Source of the DNA: Phaeocystidibacter marisrubri
GTDB lineage: Bacteria; Bacteroidota; Bacteroidia; Flavobacteriales; Schleiferiaceae
Direction of reading: 5' to 3'
Assembly: GCF_008933165.1 (NCBI RefSeq)
Contig: NZ_WBVQ01000002.1
Span: 1,139,569-1,203,568, forward strand
DNA length: 64,000 bases
Shown here: positions 44,540 to 53,315 of the stretch, in pieces
Position numbering within the stretch: position 1 is the stretch's first letter
Layout of the letters: each line of letters starts with the position of its first letter
Notes under the pieces: model-generated
The model's input: only the letters and a program-made list of their open reading frames with translations
The model's database searches: none
What the model was told of the DNA's origin: nothing
Program-made: the position numbers and the translations under genes

Positions 44540-44729
44540 CCCATATGCTCGGCTAACGGGCGTAGGCATTCAGATGGGTGTAACCATAGGGCTTGGCGCT
44601 TATGGAGGCATTAAGCTGGATGAACTATGGGGAATTGAACCCACCCTAACCATCATCTTAAGTCTTACCGGTGTTTTTGCCAGTTTGTACCTCGTTTACC
44701 GCGAGGTGAAAGACATAAACGACGACTAA
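44505..44729 (+). CDS. atpZ: AtpZ/AtpI-family small membrane protein
   Basis: Protein of 74 residues with two helices, GVGIQMGVTIGLGAYGG and PTLTIILSLTGVFASLY, matching the AtpZ (F0F1-ATPase gene 1) family thought to help Mg/Ca transport or c-ring assembly. It lies inside the bactofilin 3' end (35-nt overlap) and precedes the four-TM gene at 44742 and atpB, the usual AtpZ position. Confidence 0.88.
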   Translation: MPDQKPPKKQLNPYARLTGVGIQMGVTIGLGAYGGIKLDELWGIEPTLTIILSLTGVFASLYLVYREVKDINDD

Positions 44730-44741
44730 CCTCCCCTCATC

Positions 44742-45113
44742 ATGGTAAAGAAGGCTGTCCTTTACACCACTATTTTTACGGCAGTACTCGCCGGACTTCA
44801 CGCTTGGGTTATTCAATCCACAGGAGTTGAATGGAAGTTCATCTACACCCATTTATTATTGTGGGTTCTTTCTGTAGGGCTCTATCTCTTCCTCGGTTTC
44901 ATTCTGAAAAGTGACATCTCAAAAGCGGGTTTTGCGTTTATCGCTGGAACCAGCATCCAGATGTTTTCCTTTATCATCTTCATGCTTCCGACCTTACTTT
45001 CTGCCGAAGGCAATGAGGTATCGGTAGCCCTCCACTTCATGATTCCCTTCCTTATCTACTTGGGTATAGAGGCCTTCTGGGCCATGCGCATCTTCGGTGA
45101 AGAAAAAAAGTAG
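44742..45113 (+). CDS. Four-helix membrane protein in the atp region
   Basis: Protein of 123 residues with four hydrophobic helices (about 5-25, 36-55, 64-83, 95-114), ending in FGEEKK. It sits where AtpI is often found, between atpZ and atpB; resemblance to DUF6168-type flavobacterial proteins is my best guess. No motif allows a specific function. Probably an assembly or accessory protein of the ATP synthase membrane sector by context only. Confidence 0.7.
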   Translation: MVKKAVLYTTIFTAVLAGLHAWVIQSTGVEWKFIYTHLLLWVLSVGLYLFLGFILKSDISKAGFAFIAGTSIQMFSFIIFMLPTLLSAEGNEVSVALHFMIPFLIYLGIEAFWAMRIFGEEKK

Positions 45114-45167
45114 TTATCAACAGAGAAAAAATCACTGTTCATAACCTTCGTTTCTAACTTTTATCTC

Positions 45168-45175
45168 TACATTTG
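45168..45175 (+). promoter_or_regulatory. -7 box upstream of atpB
   Basis: TACATTTG, exact TAnnTTTG, 49 nt before the atpB ATG. A promoter here would let atpB-atpG be transcribed apart from the sprE-atpZ part of the cluster. Confidence 0.55.
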
Positions 45176-45224
45176 CACCGATTTTTGAGCGGCCTCATAA
45201 CACACTTTAGAGAGCACCCAAGAC

Positions 45225-46421
45225 ATGCAACAAAAGTCTGTTTTACTGACACTTACACTCGCGTTACTTGGATTTAGTAGCGCAGTTTACGCGAACGGCC
45301 ACGAGTCGTCTATTCACGAAGACACCACTCATCAAGCAGAGGCAATGCATGAAGAGCACGCAGACGCGGCTTCTCATGACCACACTTCTGCCCACGCTGA
45401 GGAGGAAAAGTTCAACGTGAACGAAATGATTATGCACCACATCAAGGACAACCACTCTTGGCACATCCTTGACTATGAAGGTGACAATGGAGAGATGCAC
45501 GCTGTGAGCGTACCGCTTCCTATTATCTTGTGGACAAACGACGGCTTGGTGACTTTCATGTCAAGTAAATTTCACCACGATGAAACGGGTCATCACGTTG
45601 CTGAGGTAAACGGTCAACGATTCGTGAATGTTCACGACAAAATCTACTACGCATCTGAAGTGCAAAACACTCACGGAGGCTGGTATGATCTCGACGAGGA
45701 AGGTCATCCTATCAATGAGATGCCACTCGACTTCTCTATTACAAAGAACGTATTCTCCCTCTTGTTGGCAGCTGTATTGTTGTTGTTGATTTTCTTCTCA
45801 ACAGCTCGCTTTTACAAGAAAAATGGGGCTTCAGCTCCAAAGGGCTTAGCGTCTTTTATGGAGCCTCTAATTGTATTCGTACGTGACGATATCGCCAAGG
45901 ATAATATTGGTGGTAAGCACTACGAGCGCTTTGTTCCATTCTTGTTGACTTTGTTCTTCTTTATATGGTTGAACAACTTGTTGGGACTCGTTCCATTCTT
46001 CCCAGGCGGTGCTAACCTTACGGGTAACATTGCGGTTACTATGGTATTGGCACTCTTCACTTTCTTTGTTGTGAATTTCAACGGTAAGAAAGACTACTGG
46101 CTTCACATCTTCTGGATGCCGGGTGTACCTGTGTTCGTTCGCCCTATTCTCGCGGTGGTTGAATTCGTGGGAATCTTCACCAAGCCATTTGCATTGATGC
46201 TTCGTTTGTTTGCGAACATCACTGCGGGTCACATCCTCGTATTGAGTTTGATTGGCTTGATCTTCATCTTGCAATCTGCAGCCGTTTCTGCCTTGTCTAT
46301 TCCATTGACTCTATTTATTAGTACGTTGGAATTGTTGGTGGCAGCGCTACAAGCATACATTTTTGCCATGTTGACTGCCTTGTTCATTGGAGCAGCGGTA
46401 GAAGAACATGACCATCATTAA
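45225..46421 (+). CDS. atpB: ATP synthase F0 subunit a with His-rich periplasmic domain
   Basis: Subunit a of 398 residues, longer than the usual about 270. A signal peptide (ALLGFSSAVYANG, about 1-24) precedes a His-rich extracytoplasmic region of roughly 145 residues with about twenty His before the helices begin near 172. The essential Arg is Arg327 in ALMLRLFANITAGH, and a second conserved helix VAALQAYIFAMLTALFI follows. An extended N-terminal domain is known in Bacteroidota subunit a; the His density may bind metal, which is inference. Confidence 0.95.
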   Translation: MQQKSVLLTLTLALLGFSSAVYANGHESSIHEDTTHQAEAMHEEHADAASHDHTSAHAEEEKFNVNEMIMHHIKDNHSWHILDYEGDNGEMHAVSVPLPIILWTNDGLVTFMSSKFHHDETGHHVAEVNGQRFVNVHDKIYYASEVQNTHGGWYDLDEEGHPINEMPLDFSITKNVFSLLLAAVLLLLIFFSTARFYKKNGASAPKGLASFMEPLIVFVRDDIAKDNIGGKHYERFVPFLLTLFFFIWLNNLLGLVPFFPGGANLTGNIAVTMVLALFTFFVVNFNGKKDYWLHIFWMPGVPVFVRPILAVVEFVGIFTKPFALMLRLFANITAGHILVLSLIGLIFILQSAAVSALSIPLTLFISTLELLVAALQAYIFAMLTALFIGAAVEEHDHH

Positions 46422-46448
46422 GAATTTTCGTTGTTTATTCATTTATAA

Positions 46449-46673
<225 letters not shown>

Positions 46674-46687
46674 GAGAAAGTGATTTA

Positions 46688-46727
46688 AAATCAAGGTCAC
46701 GTAGCGGTTGGCTGCGGACCTTGATTT
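46688..46727 (+). other. Long stem-loop between atpE and atpF
   Basis: AAATCAAGGTC (46688-46698) pairs perfectly with GACCTTGATTT (46717-46727). After a bulged A at 46699, CGTAGC pairs with GCTGCG, one G-U, around a GGTTG loop: 17 pairs in all. No U-tract follows, so termination is not predicted. The site is right for stabilising or attenuating the atp transcript so that subunit c is made in excess; this is inference. Confidence 0.72.
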
Positions 46728-46765
46728 CTCAAAACAACGATAGAACGTATTAAATATCTGTTTCG

Positions 46766-47260
46766 ATGGATTTAGTAACTCCAGGCCTCGGCCTCATTGT
46801 TTGGACAACTATTGTATTCCTCATCTTGGTTTTCCTTCTTGCAAAGTTTGCATGGAAGCCTATCCTTGGTGCGGTTAAAACTCGTGAAGCTGCCATTGAG
46901 GATGCTTTGAAAAGTGCTCAACGTGCTCGCGAGGACCTCAAGAACCTTCAAGCAGACAACGAAAAGATTTTGAAAGAAGCTCGTGAGGAGCGCGATCAAA
47001 TCTTAAAAGAAGGTCGCCAGATGCGCGACAAAATGGTAGCAGACGCTAAAGGTCTTGCATCTGAAGAAGCAGATCGCATGATTGCAGCGGCTAAAGAGCA
47101 GATCCACCATGAGAAGATGGCTGCAGTTACCGAGTTGAAGAATCAAGTAGCAGCTCTATCTATTGAGATGGCTGAGAAGATTCTTCGTGCTGAATTGAAA
47201 GACCAAAAAGCTCAAACTGAAATGGTAGAGCGTTTGGTTGACGATGTAAAATTGAACTAA
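46766..47260 (+). CDS. atpF: ATP synthase F0 subunit b
   Basis: Stator subunit of 164 residues: one N-terminal membrane helix (about 8-26, GLIVWTTIVFLILVFLLAKF) and a long charged helical coiled coil (30-160) that links F0 to F1. VKTREAAIEDALKSAQRARE begins the hydrophilic part. It follows the atpE-atpF hairpin by 38 bp and precedes atpH by 10 bp. Confidence 0.96.
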   Translation: MDLVTPGLGLIVWTTIVFLILVFLLAKFAWKPILGAVKTREAAIEDALKSAQRAREDLKNLQADNEKILKEAREERDQILKEGRQMRDKMVADAKGLASEEADRMIAAAKEQIHHEKMAAVTELKNQVAALSIEMAEKILRAELKDQKAQTEMVERLVDDVKLN

Positions 47261-47270
47261 TAAACGCCTG

Positions 47271-47828
47271 ATGACTAACGCAAGAGCAGCCGGTCGTTAT
47301 GCCAAAGCCCTTTTGGATCTAGCCGTAGAGCGCAATGAGCTCGAGGTGGTTCAATCGGACTTGAATACGGTTTTGGCGTCTATTCAGGAGAGCAGAGAGT
47401 TCAGAGGTCTTTTGGCGAGTCCGGTTATCAAGCCGCACCAAAAGAAGGCCGTATTGAAGGCCGTATTCGGGTCTGTTCTTTCTGCGAATACAAATCTATT
47501 CTTGGAACTTTTAGTAGATCACGGTAGAGAAGGTATCACCAAGCAGGTGATTGAAAGCTTCCACGCGATGTACCTCAAGGTAAAGGGAATTACTCATGCG
47601 AAAATCACTACCTCTGTAGTGCTTTCACCAGAAATGAGAGCGAGATTCGAAGCAATGGTTACGCAAATGACCGGTATGCGAGTGGAGCTCGAAGAAAAAG
47701 TTGATGAGAACCTTATCGGAGGATTTATCCTGCGTGTAAATGATCAACAGATCGACACTAGTGTAACTGGACAGTTGCACAAATTGAAACAACAATACAA
47801 AGATAATCTGTACGTGGCGGACTTCTAA
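47271..47828 (+). CDS. atpH: ATP synthase F1 subunit delta
   Basis: Stator subunit of 185 residues, holding the b dimer to the alpha/beta hexamer. Family opening RAAGRYAKALLDLAVERNEL; C-terminal EEKVDENLIGGFILRVNDQQIDTSVTGQL (quoted in part: DENLIGGFILRVND). Ten bp after atpF, 30 bp before atpA. Confidence 0.96.
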   Translation: MTNARAAGRYAKALLDLAVERNELEVVQSDLNTVLASIQESREFRGLLASPVIKPHQKKAVLKAVFGSVLSANTNLFLELLVDHGREGITKQVIESFHAMYLKVKGITHAKITTSVVLSPEMRARFEAMVTQMTGMRVELEEKVDENLIGGFILRVNDQQIDTSVTGQLHKLKQQYKDNLYVADF

Positions 47829-47858
47829 TCCGCGCAGAACCCTTTAAGTAAGTCAATC

Positions 47859-49439
47859 ATGGCAGAAGTAAAGCCCGCTGAAATTTCAGCAATCCTGCGC
47901 CAGCAACTATCAGGATTTAGTTCCGAAACCGAAATGCAAGAAGTGGGGACAGTCCTCACGGTAGGTGACGGTATCGCCCGTGCATTTGGTCTACAAAACG
48001 CCCAAGCCGGTGAACTCGTTGAGTTCGTAAACGGTCTTCAGGGTATCGTCCTCAACTTGGAGGAAGATAACGTAGGTATCGTATTGCTTGGCGGCTCAGA
48101 AGGAATCAAAGAAGGTTCAACGGTAAAGCGAACTGGTAAAATTGCCTCTATCAATGTTGGTGAAGGTATGCTCGGTCGCGTTGTTGATACTTTGGGTAAC
48201 CCCATTGACGGTAAAGGTCCAATCGAAGGAGATCTTTATCAGATGCCTCTAGAGCGTAAGGCTCCAGGTGTTATCTACCGTCAGCCAGTAACAGAACCAC
48301 TTCAAACGGGTATCAAGTCTATTGACGCGATGATTCCAGTGGGACGTGGACAACGTGAGTTGATCATTGGTGACCGTCAGACAGGTAAGACTACCGTGGC
48401 GATTGATACCATCATCAACCAAAAAGAATTCTACGACAAAGGTGAGCCTGTTTACTGTATCTACGTTGCTGTAGGTCAGAAGGGTTCTACTGTAGCCGGT
48501 ATCGCTAAAACTCTTGAAGAGAAAGGCGCAATGGCTTATACTACGATCGTTGCATCAAATGCATCTGATCCAGCTCCAATGCAGTTCTACGCTCCATTTG
48601 CTGGTGCTGCTATCGGTGAGTTCTTCCGCGATACGGGTCGCCCTGCATTGATCATCTATGATGACCTTTCTAAGCAGGCAGTAGCTTACCGTGAGGTATC
48701 TCTACTTCTTCGTCGTCCTCCAGGACGTGAGGCTTACCCAGGTGACGTATTCTATCTTCACAGCCGCCTTCTTGAGCGCGCTGCGAAAGTGATTGCGGAT
48801 GATACCATCGCATCTCAAATGAACGACTTGCCAGAATCTCTTCGCCCATTGGTGAAAGGTGGCGGTTCATTGACTGCACTTCCAATCATCGAAACACAGG
48901 CAGGTGACGTTTCTGCTTACATCCCGACCAACGTAATTTCCATTACTGACGGTCAGATCTTCTTGGAGTCTGACTTGTTTAACTCTGGTGTTCGTCCGGC
49001 GATTAACGTTGGTATCTCTGTATCACGTGTAGGTGGTAACGCGCAAATCAAGCCGATGAAGAAGGTATCTGGTACCTTGAAGCTTGACCAAGCGCAGTTC
49101 CGTGAATTGGAAGCGTTCGCGAAGTTCGGTTCTGACCTCGACGCAGCTACCATGTCTGTGATTAACAAGGGTCGCCGTAACGTAGAAATCTTGAAGCAAG
49201 CGGTAAATTCTCCGCTTTCCGTAGAGAAGCAAGTGGCGATCATTTACTTGGGTACAAAGGCTTTGTTGAACAAGGTTCCAGTAGATCGCATTCGTGAATT
49301 CGAAGTTGCTTTCTTGGAATTCATGGAAAGCAAGCACAAGGATGTACTCGATGCAATCGCTTCAGGTAAGTGGGGCGACGATCAATCTAAAGTGATTGAG
49401 TCGGCTGCTCGTGAGGTACTTCCAAACTACGAAGGTTAA
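47859..49439 (+). CDS. atpA: ATP synthase F1 subunit alpha
   Basis: Alpha subunit of 526 residues. P-loop GDRQTGKT at 171-178; Walker B and beyond [20 protein letters not shown]; signature [14 protein letters not shown]. Non-catalytic nucleotide site and contact to the beta subunit. The beta and epsilon genes (atpD, atpC) are absent downstream; in Bacteroidota they lie elsewhere as a separate pair. Confidence 0.98.
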   Translation: MAEVKPAEISAILRQQLSGFSSETEMQEVGTVLTVGDGIARAFGLQNAQAGELVEFVNGLQGIVLNLEEDNVGIVLLGGSEGIKEGSTVKRTGKIASINVGEGMLGRVVDTLGNPIDGKGPIEGDLYQMPLERKAPGVIYRQPVTEPLQTGIKSIDAMIPVGRGQRELIIGDRQTGKTTVAIDTIINQKEFYDKGEPVYCIYVAVGQKGSTVAGIAKTLEEKGAMAYTTIVASNASDPAPMQFYAPFAGAAIGEFFRDTGRPALIIYDDLSKQAVAYREVSLLLRRPPGREAYPGDVFYLHSRLLERAAKVIADDTIASQMNDLPESLRPLVKGGGSLTALPIIETQAGDVSAYIPTNVISITDGQIFLESDLFNSGVRPAINVGISVSRVGGNAQIKPMKKVSGTLKLDQAQFRELEAFAKFGSDLDAATMSVINKGRRNVEILKQAVNSPLSVEKQVAIIYLGTKALLNKVPVDRIREFEVAFLEFMESKHKDVLDAIASGKWGDDQSKVIESAAREVLPNYEG

Positions 49440-49497
49440 TAATTAGATGAGTTCCCGGCGGGCGTAAGCATGGTCGGGAACCACAATACTCAGTTCC

Positions 49498-50361
49498 ATG
49501 GCGAACCTGAAAGAACTCCGCAATAGAATTGTCTCCATCGGCTCTACGATGCAGATCACTTCAGCTATGAAGATGGTTTCTGCAGCGAAGTTGAAGAAGG
49601 CACAGGACAGCATTACTCAAATGCGTCCTTATGCGAACAAATTGAAGGAAATCCTATCTAACGTGAGCGCTACGCTCGATGCGTCCGAAAATGCTTTTGC
49701 AGAAGATCGCGACGTAAAGAATGTGCTACTCATCGTTGTGAACTCTAACCGTGGATTGTGTGGTGCTTTTAACTCAAGCATCGTGAAGCTATCTAAGAAG
49801 ATGGTTGCTGAATACGAAGGGCAGAACGTTAAGGTACATGTTAAGGCTATCGGTAAGAAAGCTTGGGACGCGTACCGCAAGACGGACAACATCCATTCAG
49901 AAAACAACGACATCTGGAACGATCTTCACTTTGAAGGAGCTGCGGCTATTGCAGAAGAGGCCATGAACGGCTTCCTTGACGGTACTTTTGACCGCGTGGA
50001 AGTGGTGTACAACCACTTTAAGAATGCGGCTGTACAAGAGGCAACACGAGAGCTTTTCCTTCCAGTTGTTCCTACGGTATCAGAGAACGGTTCTACAGGT
50101 GGAGATTACATCTACGAACCGAGCAAAGAAGAGATCCTAGAAGATCTTATTCCTACTTCATTGAAGATTCAAATCTTTAAGGCGTTGTTGGATAGCAATG
50201 CTTCTGAGCACGGTGCACGTATGACGGCCATGCACAAGGCAACAGATAACGCAAACGATTTGAAGAACCAACTCACGTTGGATTACAATAAAGCACGTCA
50301 GGCAGCCATTACCAATGAAATCCTTGAGATTGTGGGTGGTGCCGAAGCGCTAAACGGTTGA
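49498..50361 (+). CDS. atpG: ATP synthase F1 subunit gamma
   Basis: Central stalk of 287 residues. N-terminal ANLKELRNRIVSIGSTMQIT with SAMKMVSAAKLKKAQ, and C-terminal MTAMHKATDNANDLKNQLTL with YNKARQAAITNEILEIVGGA: both are the coiled-coil ends that rotate inside alpha3beta3. Last gene of the operon and followed by a strong terminator at 50385-50419. Confidence 0.97.
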   Translation: MANLKELRNRIVSIGSTMQITSAMKMVSAAKLKKAQDSITQMRPYANKLKEILSNVSATLDASENAFAEDRDVKNVLLIVVNSNRGLCGAFNSSIVKLSKKMVAEYEGQNVKVHVKAIGKKAWDAYRKTDNIHSENNDIWNDLHFEGAAAIAEEAMNGFLDGTFDRVEVVYNHFKNAAVQEATRELFLPVVPTVSENGSTGGDYIYEPSKEEILEDLIPTSLKIQIFKALLDSNASEHGARMTAMHKATDNANDLKNQLTLDYNKARQAAITNEILEIVGGAEALNG

Positions 50362-50384
50362 TAACGATACGTTCGTTTCGAACT

Positions 50385-50419
50385 AACCCCGACACTGCGA
50401 AAGCAGGTCGGGGTTTTTT
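50385..50419 (+). terminator. Intrinsic terminator of the atp operon
   Basis: AACCCCGAC (50385-50393) and GTCGGGGTT (50407-50415) enclose a second stem CTGC/GCAG capped by a GAAA tetraloop, with a bulged A at 50394, followed by a T-run. Its outer stem is the same sequence as in the pheS terminator. Confidence 0.95.
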
Positions 50420-50509
50420 GTTTGAAACCTGAAGCTGGATTTTAGACGCCAGGTCTCAGCCACCAGCCTCAGGTTAGGAGTTTGAATTGCGAAGCCTAAG
50501 GCTTGCGGA

Positions 50510-50908
50510 TTACTTCAAACTCACCATCATGCTTTGCATTCCCGTGTTATCATCTACATAAGGATCGCCCAATGGAATGATCATAGCAGGAGTAGGGTTT
50601 TTGCTGTACTTGTAGTCCTTTCCGTCTAAGTTTACGGCAAGGTCAGCTGCTCCTCCCCAGTTAATACCAATCATGGATAGATTGACTTTTTCTTCTGGAA
50701 TAGTAACAGAGTACGTTCCAGAAAGAGGTTGATTGACTCCATCCAGATTAACCGTGCCACTGAACTGTTTGGCATAATCAAGATCTAGGGTTACGTCTAC
50801 AGAGTTTCCGTTGCCACTTTGAATGTTGGCAACGAGGTAACTTTTTTCCCAAGTGGTAGCCACTAGAATAAGTTGATTGTCACACGCGGTAATTTTTACT
50901 GTGCTCAT
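50510..50908 (-). CDS. Hypothetical beta-rich protein
   Basis: Unrecognised protein of 132 residues without signal peptide or membrane helix. Alternating short hydrophobic strands (e.g. NQLILVATTWEKSYLVANIQ, GTVNLDGVNQPLSGTYSVTI) suggest a single beta sandwich or barrel. It is convergent with the atp operon and divergent from the second signalling cassette at 51109, with the operator-like dyad (50993-51055) between them, so it might share its regulator. No function is proposed. Confidence 0.65.
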   Translation of the reverse strand: MSTVKITACDNQLILVATTWEKSYLVANIQSGNGNSVDVTLDLDYAKQFSGTVNLDGVNQPLSGTYSVTIPEEKVNLSMIGINWGGAADLAVNLDGKDYKYSKNPTPAMIIPLGDPYVDDNTGMQSMMVSLK

Positions 50909-50992
50909 GATGAATAGATTTAAGGTGATGTAGCGGTGTACTACGATTAATAAGTACGGCTAAGTTCATGAGTTAAAAAGAGAAATACATCA

Positions 50993-51055
50993 GTAGAAAT
51001 ACGGAGAATGAGCCAGCATCCAGTCGATAGTAGCCTAATTCCGTATTTCTACGGA
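50993..51055. promoter_or_regulatory. Operator-like dyads upstream of signalling cassette 2
   Basis: TCCGTA-TTTC-TACGGA at 51040-51055 is a perfect 6+4+6 inverted repeat. A related half-degenerate copy, GTAGAAATACGGA at 50993-51005, is the exact reverse complement of TCCGTATTTCTAC at 51040-51052, so the pair also makes a 13-bp inverted repeat. The sites lie 53-116 bp before the lipoprotein ATG. A LuxR/NarL-type regulator such as that of the cassette itself is a plausible ligand. Confidence 0.6.
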
Positions 51056-51108
51056 GGCAAAGCAAGCTTCTTATGCAGTACCTTCATTTCTCCTAAAAAC
51101 CACTACTT

Positions 51109-51906
51109 ATGAAAGCTCAATTATTTGCCATCATGGGAATGCTTTCCCTGACTTCTTGTACGCCAAAAGAACCGGAAACAACGGTTTTAGAGGACGGCAA
51201 GGGTGTGATCCCCACGTATTGTACAACTGGAGATCATACAGTGAGTCGTGATGTCTACGAATTCTGGTTGAAGACCTTCCGATCTTTTAATGCGGAGGAC
51301 GTTGATGGAGGTCCAAAGCTCGATGCTGTGATCGATAGTCTTACCGTAACAAGGGAGTCTTTGCTGAAGTTGCGTGAGGAATGTGAGGATTGTCCTAGCG
51401 TACGAGTGTACTTTGCTGCTGAGAAAGTGGGCGAAGATCAATACTCTCAAAATCTCTTGCTTGTCAACGTCAACGATTACTGTAACGATACCGCTTTTGT
51501 CGATACTGGGATTCTTCGCGTTACCCCGACGGAGGCATCTCTGATTTCCTCAGATGAAGCTACAGAGCTTTATCAGAACTGGGGGACTTACCTCGAAGCA
51601 AAGCAAGATGTAATGCCGTCCTTGTTTGGTGCCCGAGCATATACATTCTCTTGGAGCGTGTTTGACGAAGCATTTTCCGAAGAAAACGGCAAAATGGACA
51701 TCCACTATGCCATGCACTCATTAATGCCAGCAGACACGCTAGATTACGGTTATAACCTTTTGAAACAAGGCGAAGGAGACGGTTGGATGGTGTTCAACTT
51801 GGTTGTGTCCTCTAATAATACCTATTCTGCCAGTTCGGAGGCGATGGACTTTGCGGCACCATGTCCAAAGTACTGTGGTAAGAAGAGTTTCCACACTCCG
51901 GAATAA
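51109..51906 (+). CDS. Lipoprotein with C-terminal CPxxC motif, signalling cassette 2
   Basis: Unrecognised lipoprotein of 265 residues: signal peptide ending SLTSC, lipidated Cys17. The mature protein is acidic and mixed alpha-beta, with several internal Cys (TYC at about 38, the pair ECEDC near 86-89, DYC at about 115) and ends AMDFAAPCPKYCGKKSFHTPE, the CPxxC pair being Cys252/Cys256. The cassette 1 lipoprotein ends ALDVGHMCPPNC; similarity elsewhere is weak, but slot, signal and motif agree. It is followed by the 7-TM gene after 3 bp and preceded by the operator-like dyads. Confidence 0.78.
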   Translation: MKAQLFAIMGMLSLTSCTPKEPETTVLEDGKGVIPTYCTTGDHTVSRDVYEFWLKTFRSFNAEDVDGGPKLDAVIDSLTVTRESLLKLREECEDCPSVRVYFAAEKVGEDQYSQNLLLVNVNDYCNDTAFVDTGILRVTPTEASLISSDEATELYQNWGTYLEAKQDVMPSLFGARAYTFSWSVFDEAFSEENGKMDIHYAMHSLMPADTLDYGYNLLKQGEGDGWMVFNLVVSSNNTYSASSEAMDFAAPCPKYCGKKSFHTPE

Positions 51907-51909
51907 GGC

Positions 51910-52563
51910 ATGTCGGATTTACCTGTTTTCATATTGATCAGTAGCGCATTCGTGCTCGTTCCTGTCATTATATCTCATCTCTCTGTAGGTAAGCGGGAAC
52001 CTGTTTTTTTAAAGCGACTGCGGATATTATTGTGGGTGATGGTTGCTATAGAGGGAACCACACTTGTGCTCCGCGAAATGGGGGTTCAGAATAACATGCC
52101 GCTGTATCACTTCTATGTATTGATCGAGTTTGCACTTACTGCTTGGATGTTCGAAGCCTCTATTCCTCGCATTCTGACCAAGAGAACATTTTACGTTCTC
52201 TTGGCCGGGATGGCATTGATCGCTGTATTCACACATCTAAAGTCTGCGTCCATTTATGATTTTCCAAGTGTAATGCGAAGTGTGGAAAGCCTCCTGTTGA
52301 TGGGGCTGTCCATTCGCTTCTTTTGGGTGATGATGCACAGCGATGAAGAGCGTAACTTGTTAGGCCTTCCAGAGTTTTGGGCCAGTGTAGGATTGTTAAT
52401 TTACTTTTCATCCAACCTGATGCTCTTCTTTTATGGCAACTACATGGCTTCGCAGTCAGCAGAAGTTTTCGATGCGCTTTGGCATCTGCATGCCGGACTC
52501 AACATACTGCTGTATCTTGTGTACACCATTGCATTTATATGTCTGAATCCGATCAAGAAATAG
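51910..52563 (+). CDS. 7-TM membrane protein of signalling cassette 2
   Basis: Membrane protein of 217 residues with about seven hydrophobic helices, e.g. LPVFILISSAFVLVPVIISH, LLWVMVAIEGTTLVL, YHFYVLIEFALTAWMF, ASVGLLIYFSSNLMLFFYG and LNILLYLVYTIAFI. There is no known domain. It corresponds in position, length and helix order to the protein at 5772-6461. Its 3' end overlaps the kinase by 25 nt, the same figure as in cassette 1. I infer an integral sensor or signal-relay protein working with the kinase. Confidence 0.82.
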   Translation: MSDLPVFILISSAFVLVPVIISHLSVGKREPVFLKRLRILLWVMVAIEGTTLVLREMGVQNNMPLYHFYVLIEFALTAWMFEASIPRILTKRTFYVLLAGMALIAVFTHLKSASIYDFPSVMRSVESLLLMGLSIRFFWVMMHSDEERNLLGLPEFWASVGLLIYFSSNLMLFFYGNYMASQSAEVFDALWHLHAGLNILLYLVYTIAFICLNPIKK

Positions 52564-53315
52564 TAACCCTGTTCGTCAGCGCCTCCATGCTCATTCTGAT
52601 GATGGTGGCCTTGGTGATTGTTTTTGTCCTGAGTTACCAGCGAAGAGTTTGGCGACAAAAATCAGCGATGCAAGCCTTAGAAGCTGAGCATCAGTTGAAT
52701 TTGCTTTCCTCTGCTCACAAGGCTATTGAAGCCACTAGAAAACGCATTGCAGGGAATCTACACGATGAGCTTGGAGCCAACATAAGTGCGGCCAAGCTTC
52801 AACTGCAAAATGCAAAATCAGACGAGGCCTCACTTGAAAAAGCCAACGAGATTTTGGACGAGAGTTTAAGGGGGCTGCGCAGAATTGTAAATGACCTCCT
52901 GCCACCTACCTTAGAAAGATTTGGATTGAAGTCGGCCATTTCGGAGTTGTGTGCGCAAGCCACAACGTCAGAGTTGTCCGTCGATTTGGAATGGCTAGGA
53001 GAAGAAGTAGACTTGGATGATTCCATTCAGCTTCCCGTATTTCGAATTGCACAGGAACTACTCAATAACTCCCTGAAGCACGCTCAGGCAAGTGTCATTT
53101 TGTTTACTGTTTCCACAGATGAAACTCACCTGAGTTTGTCGTATGAAGAAAACGGGGTTGGATTTAATGTTGACCATATGGTTCGCAATATAGGGCTCGA
53201 TAACATGCATAGTCGGGCTGCCATGCTTCATGGCTCTTTCCAGTTTAAAAGTGCCATCAACGAGGGCTTTAAAGCGATAGTAGAGATTCCACTTCCACAA
53301 AAGGAAATCCAATGA
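52539..53315 (+). CDS. HisKA_3 sensor histidine kinase of cassette 2
   Basis: NarX/DegS-type kinase of 258 residues from ATG 52539 (MSESDQEIVTLFVSASM). One membrane helix at about 8-33, a coiled segment, DHp helix RIAGNLHDELGANISAAKLQ with phospho-His75, then HATPase_c (ELLNNSLKHAQAS, GLDNMHSRAAMLHGSF). A much longer frame from 52377 lies inside the membrane-protein gene and was rejected. It has no sizeable extracytoplasmic domain. The stop overlaps the regulator ATG by 4 nt. Confidence 0.93.
   Translation: MSESDQEIVTLFVSASMLILMMVALVIVFVLSYQRRVWRQKSAMQALEAEHQLNLLSSAHKAIEATRKRIAGNLHDELGANISAAKLQLQNAKSDEASLEKANEILDESLRGLRRIVNDLLPPTLERFGLKSAISELCAQATTSELSVDLEWLGEEVDLDDSIQLPVFRIAQELLNNSLKHAQASVILFTVSTDETHLSLSYEENGVGFNVDHMVRNIGLDNMHSRAAMLHGSFQFKSAINEGFKAIVEIPLPQKEIQ

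Noticed and set aside
52377-52538. Extended N-terminus of the cassette 2 kinase
   Set aside because: It lies wholly inside the 7-TM gene in another frame; ATG 52539 gives a normal membrane helix and matches cassette 1.
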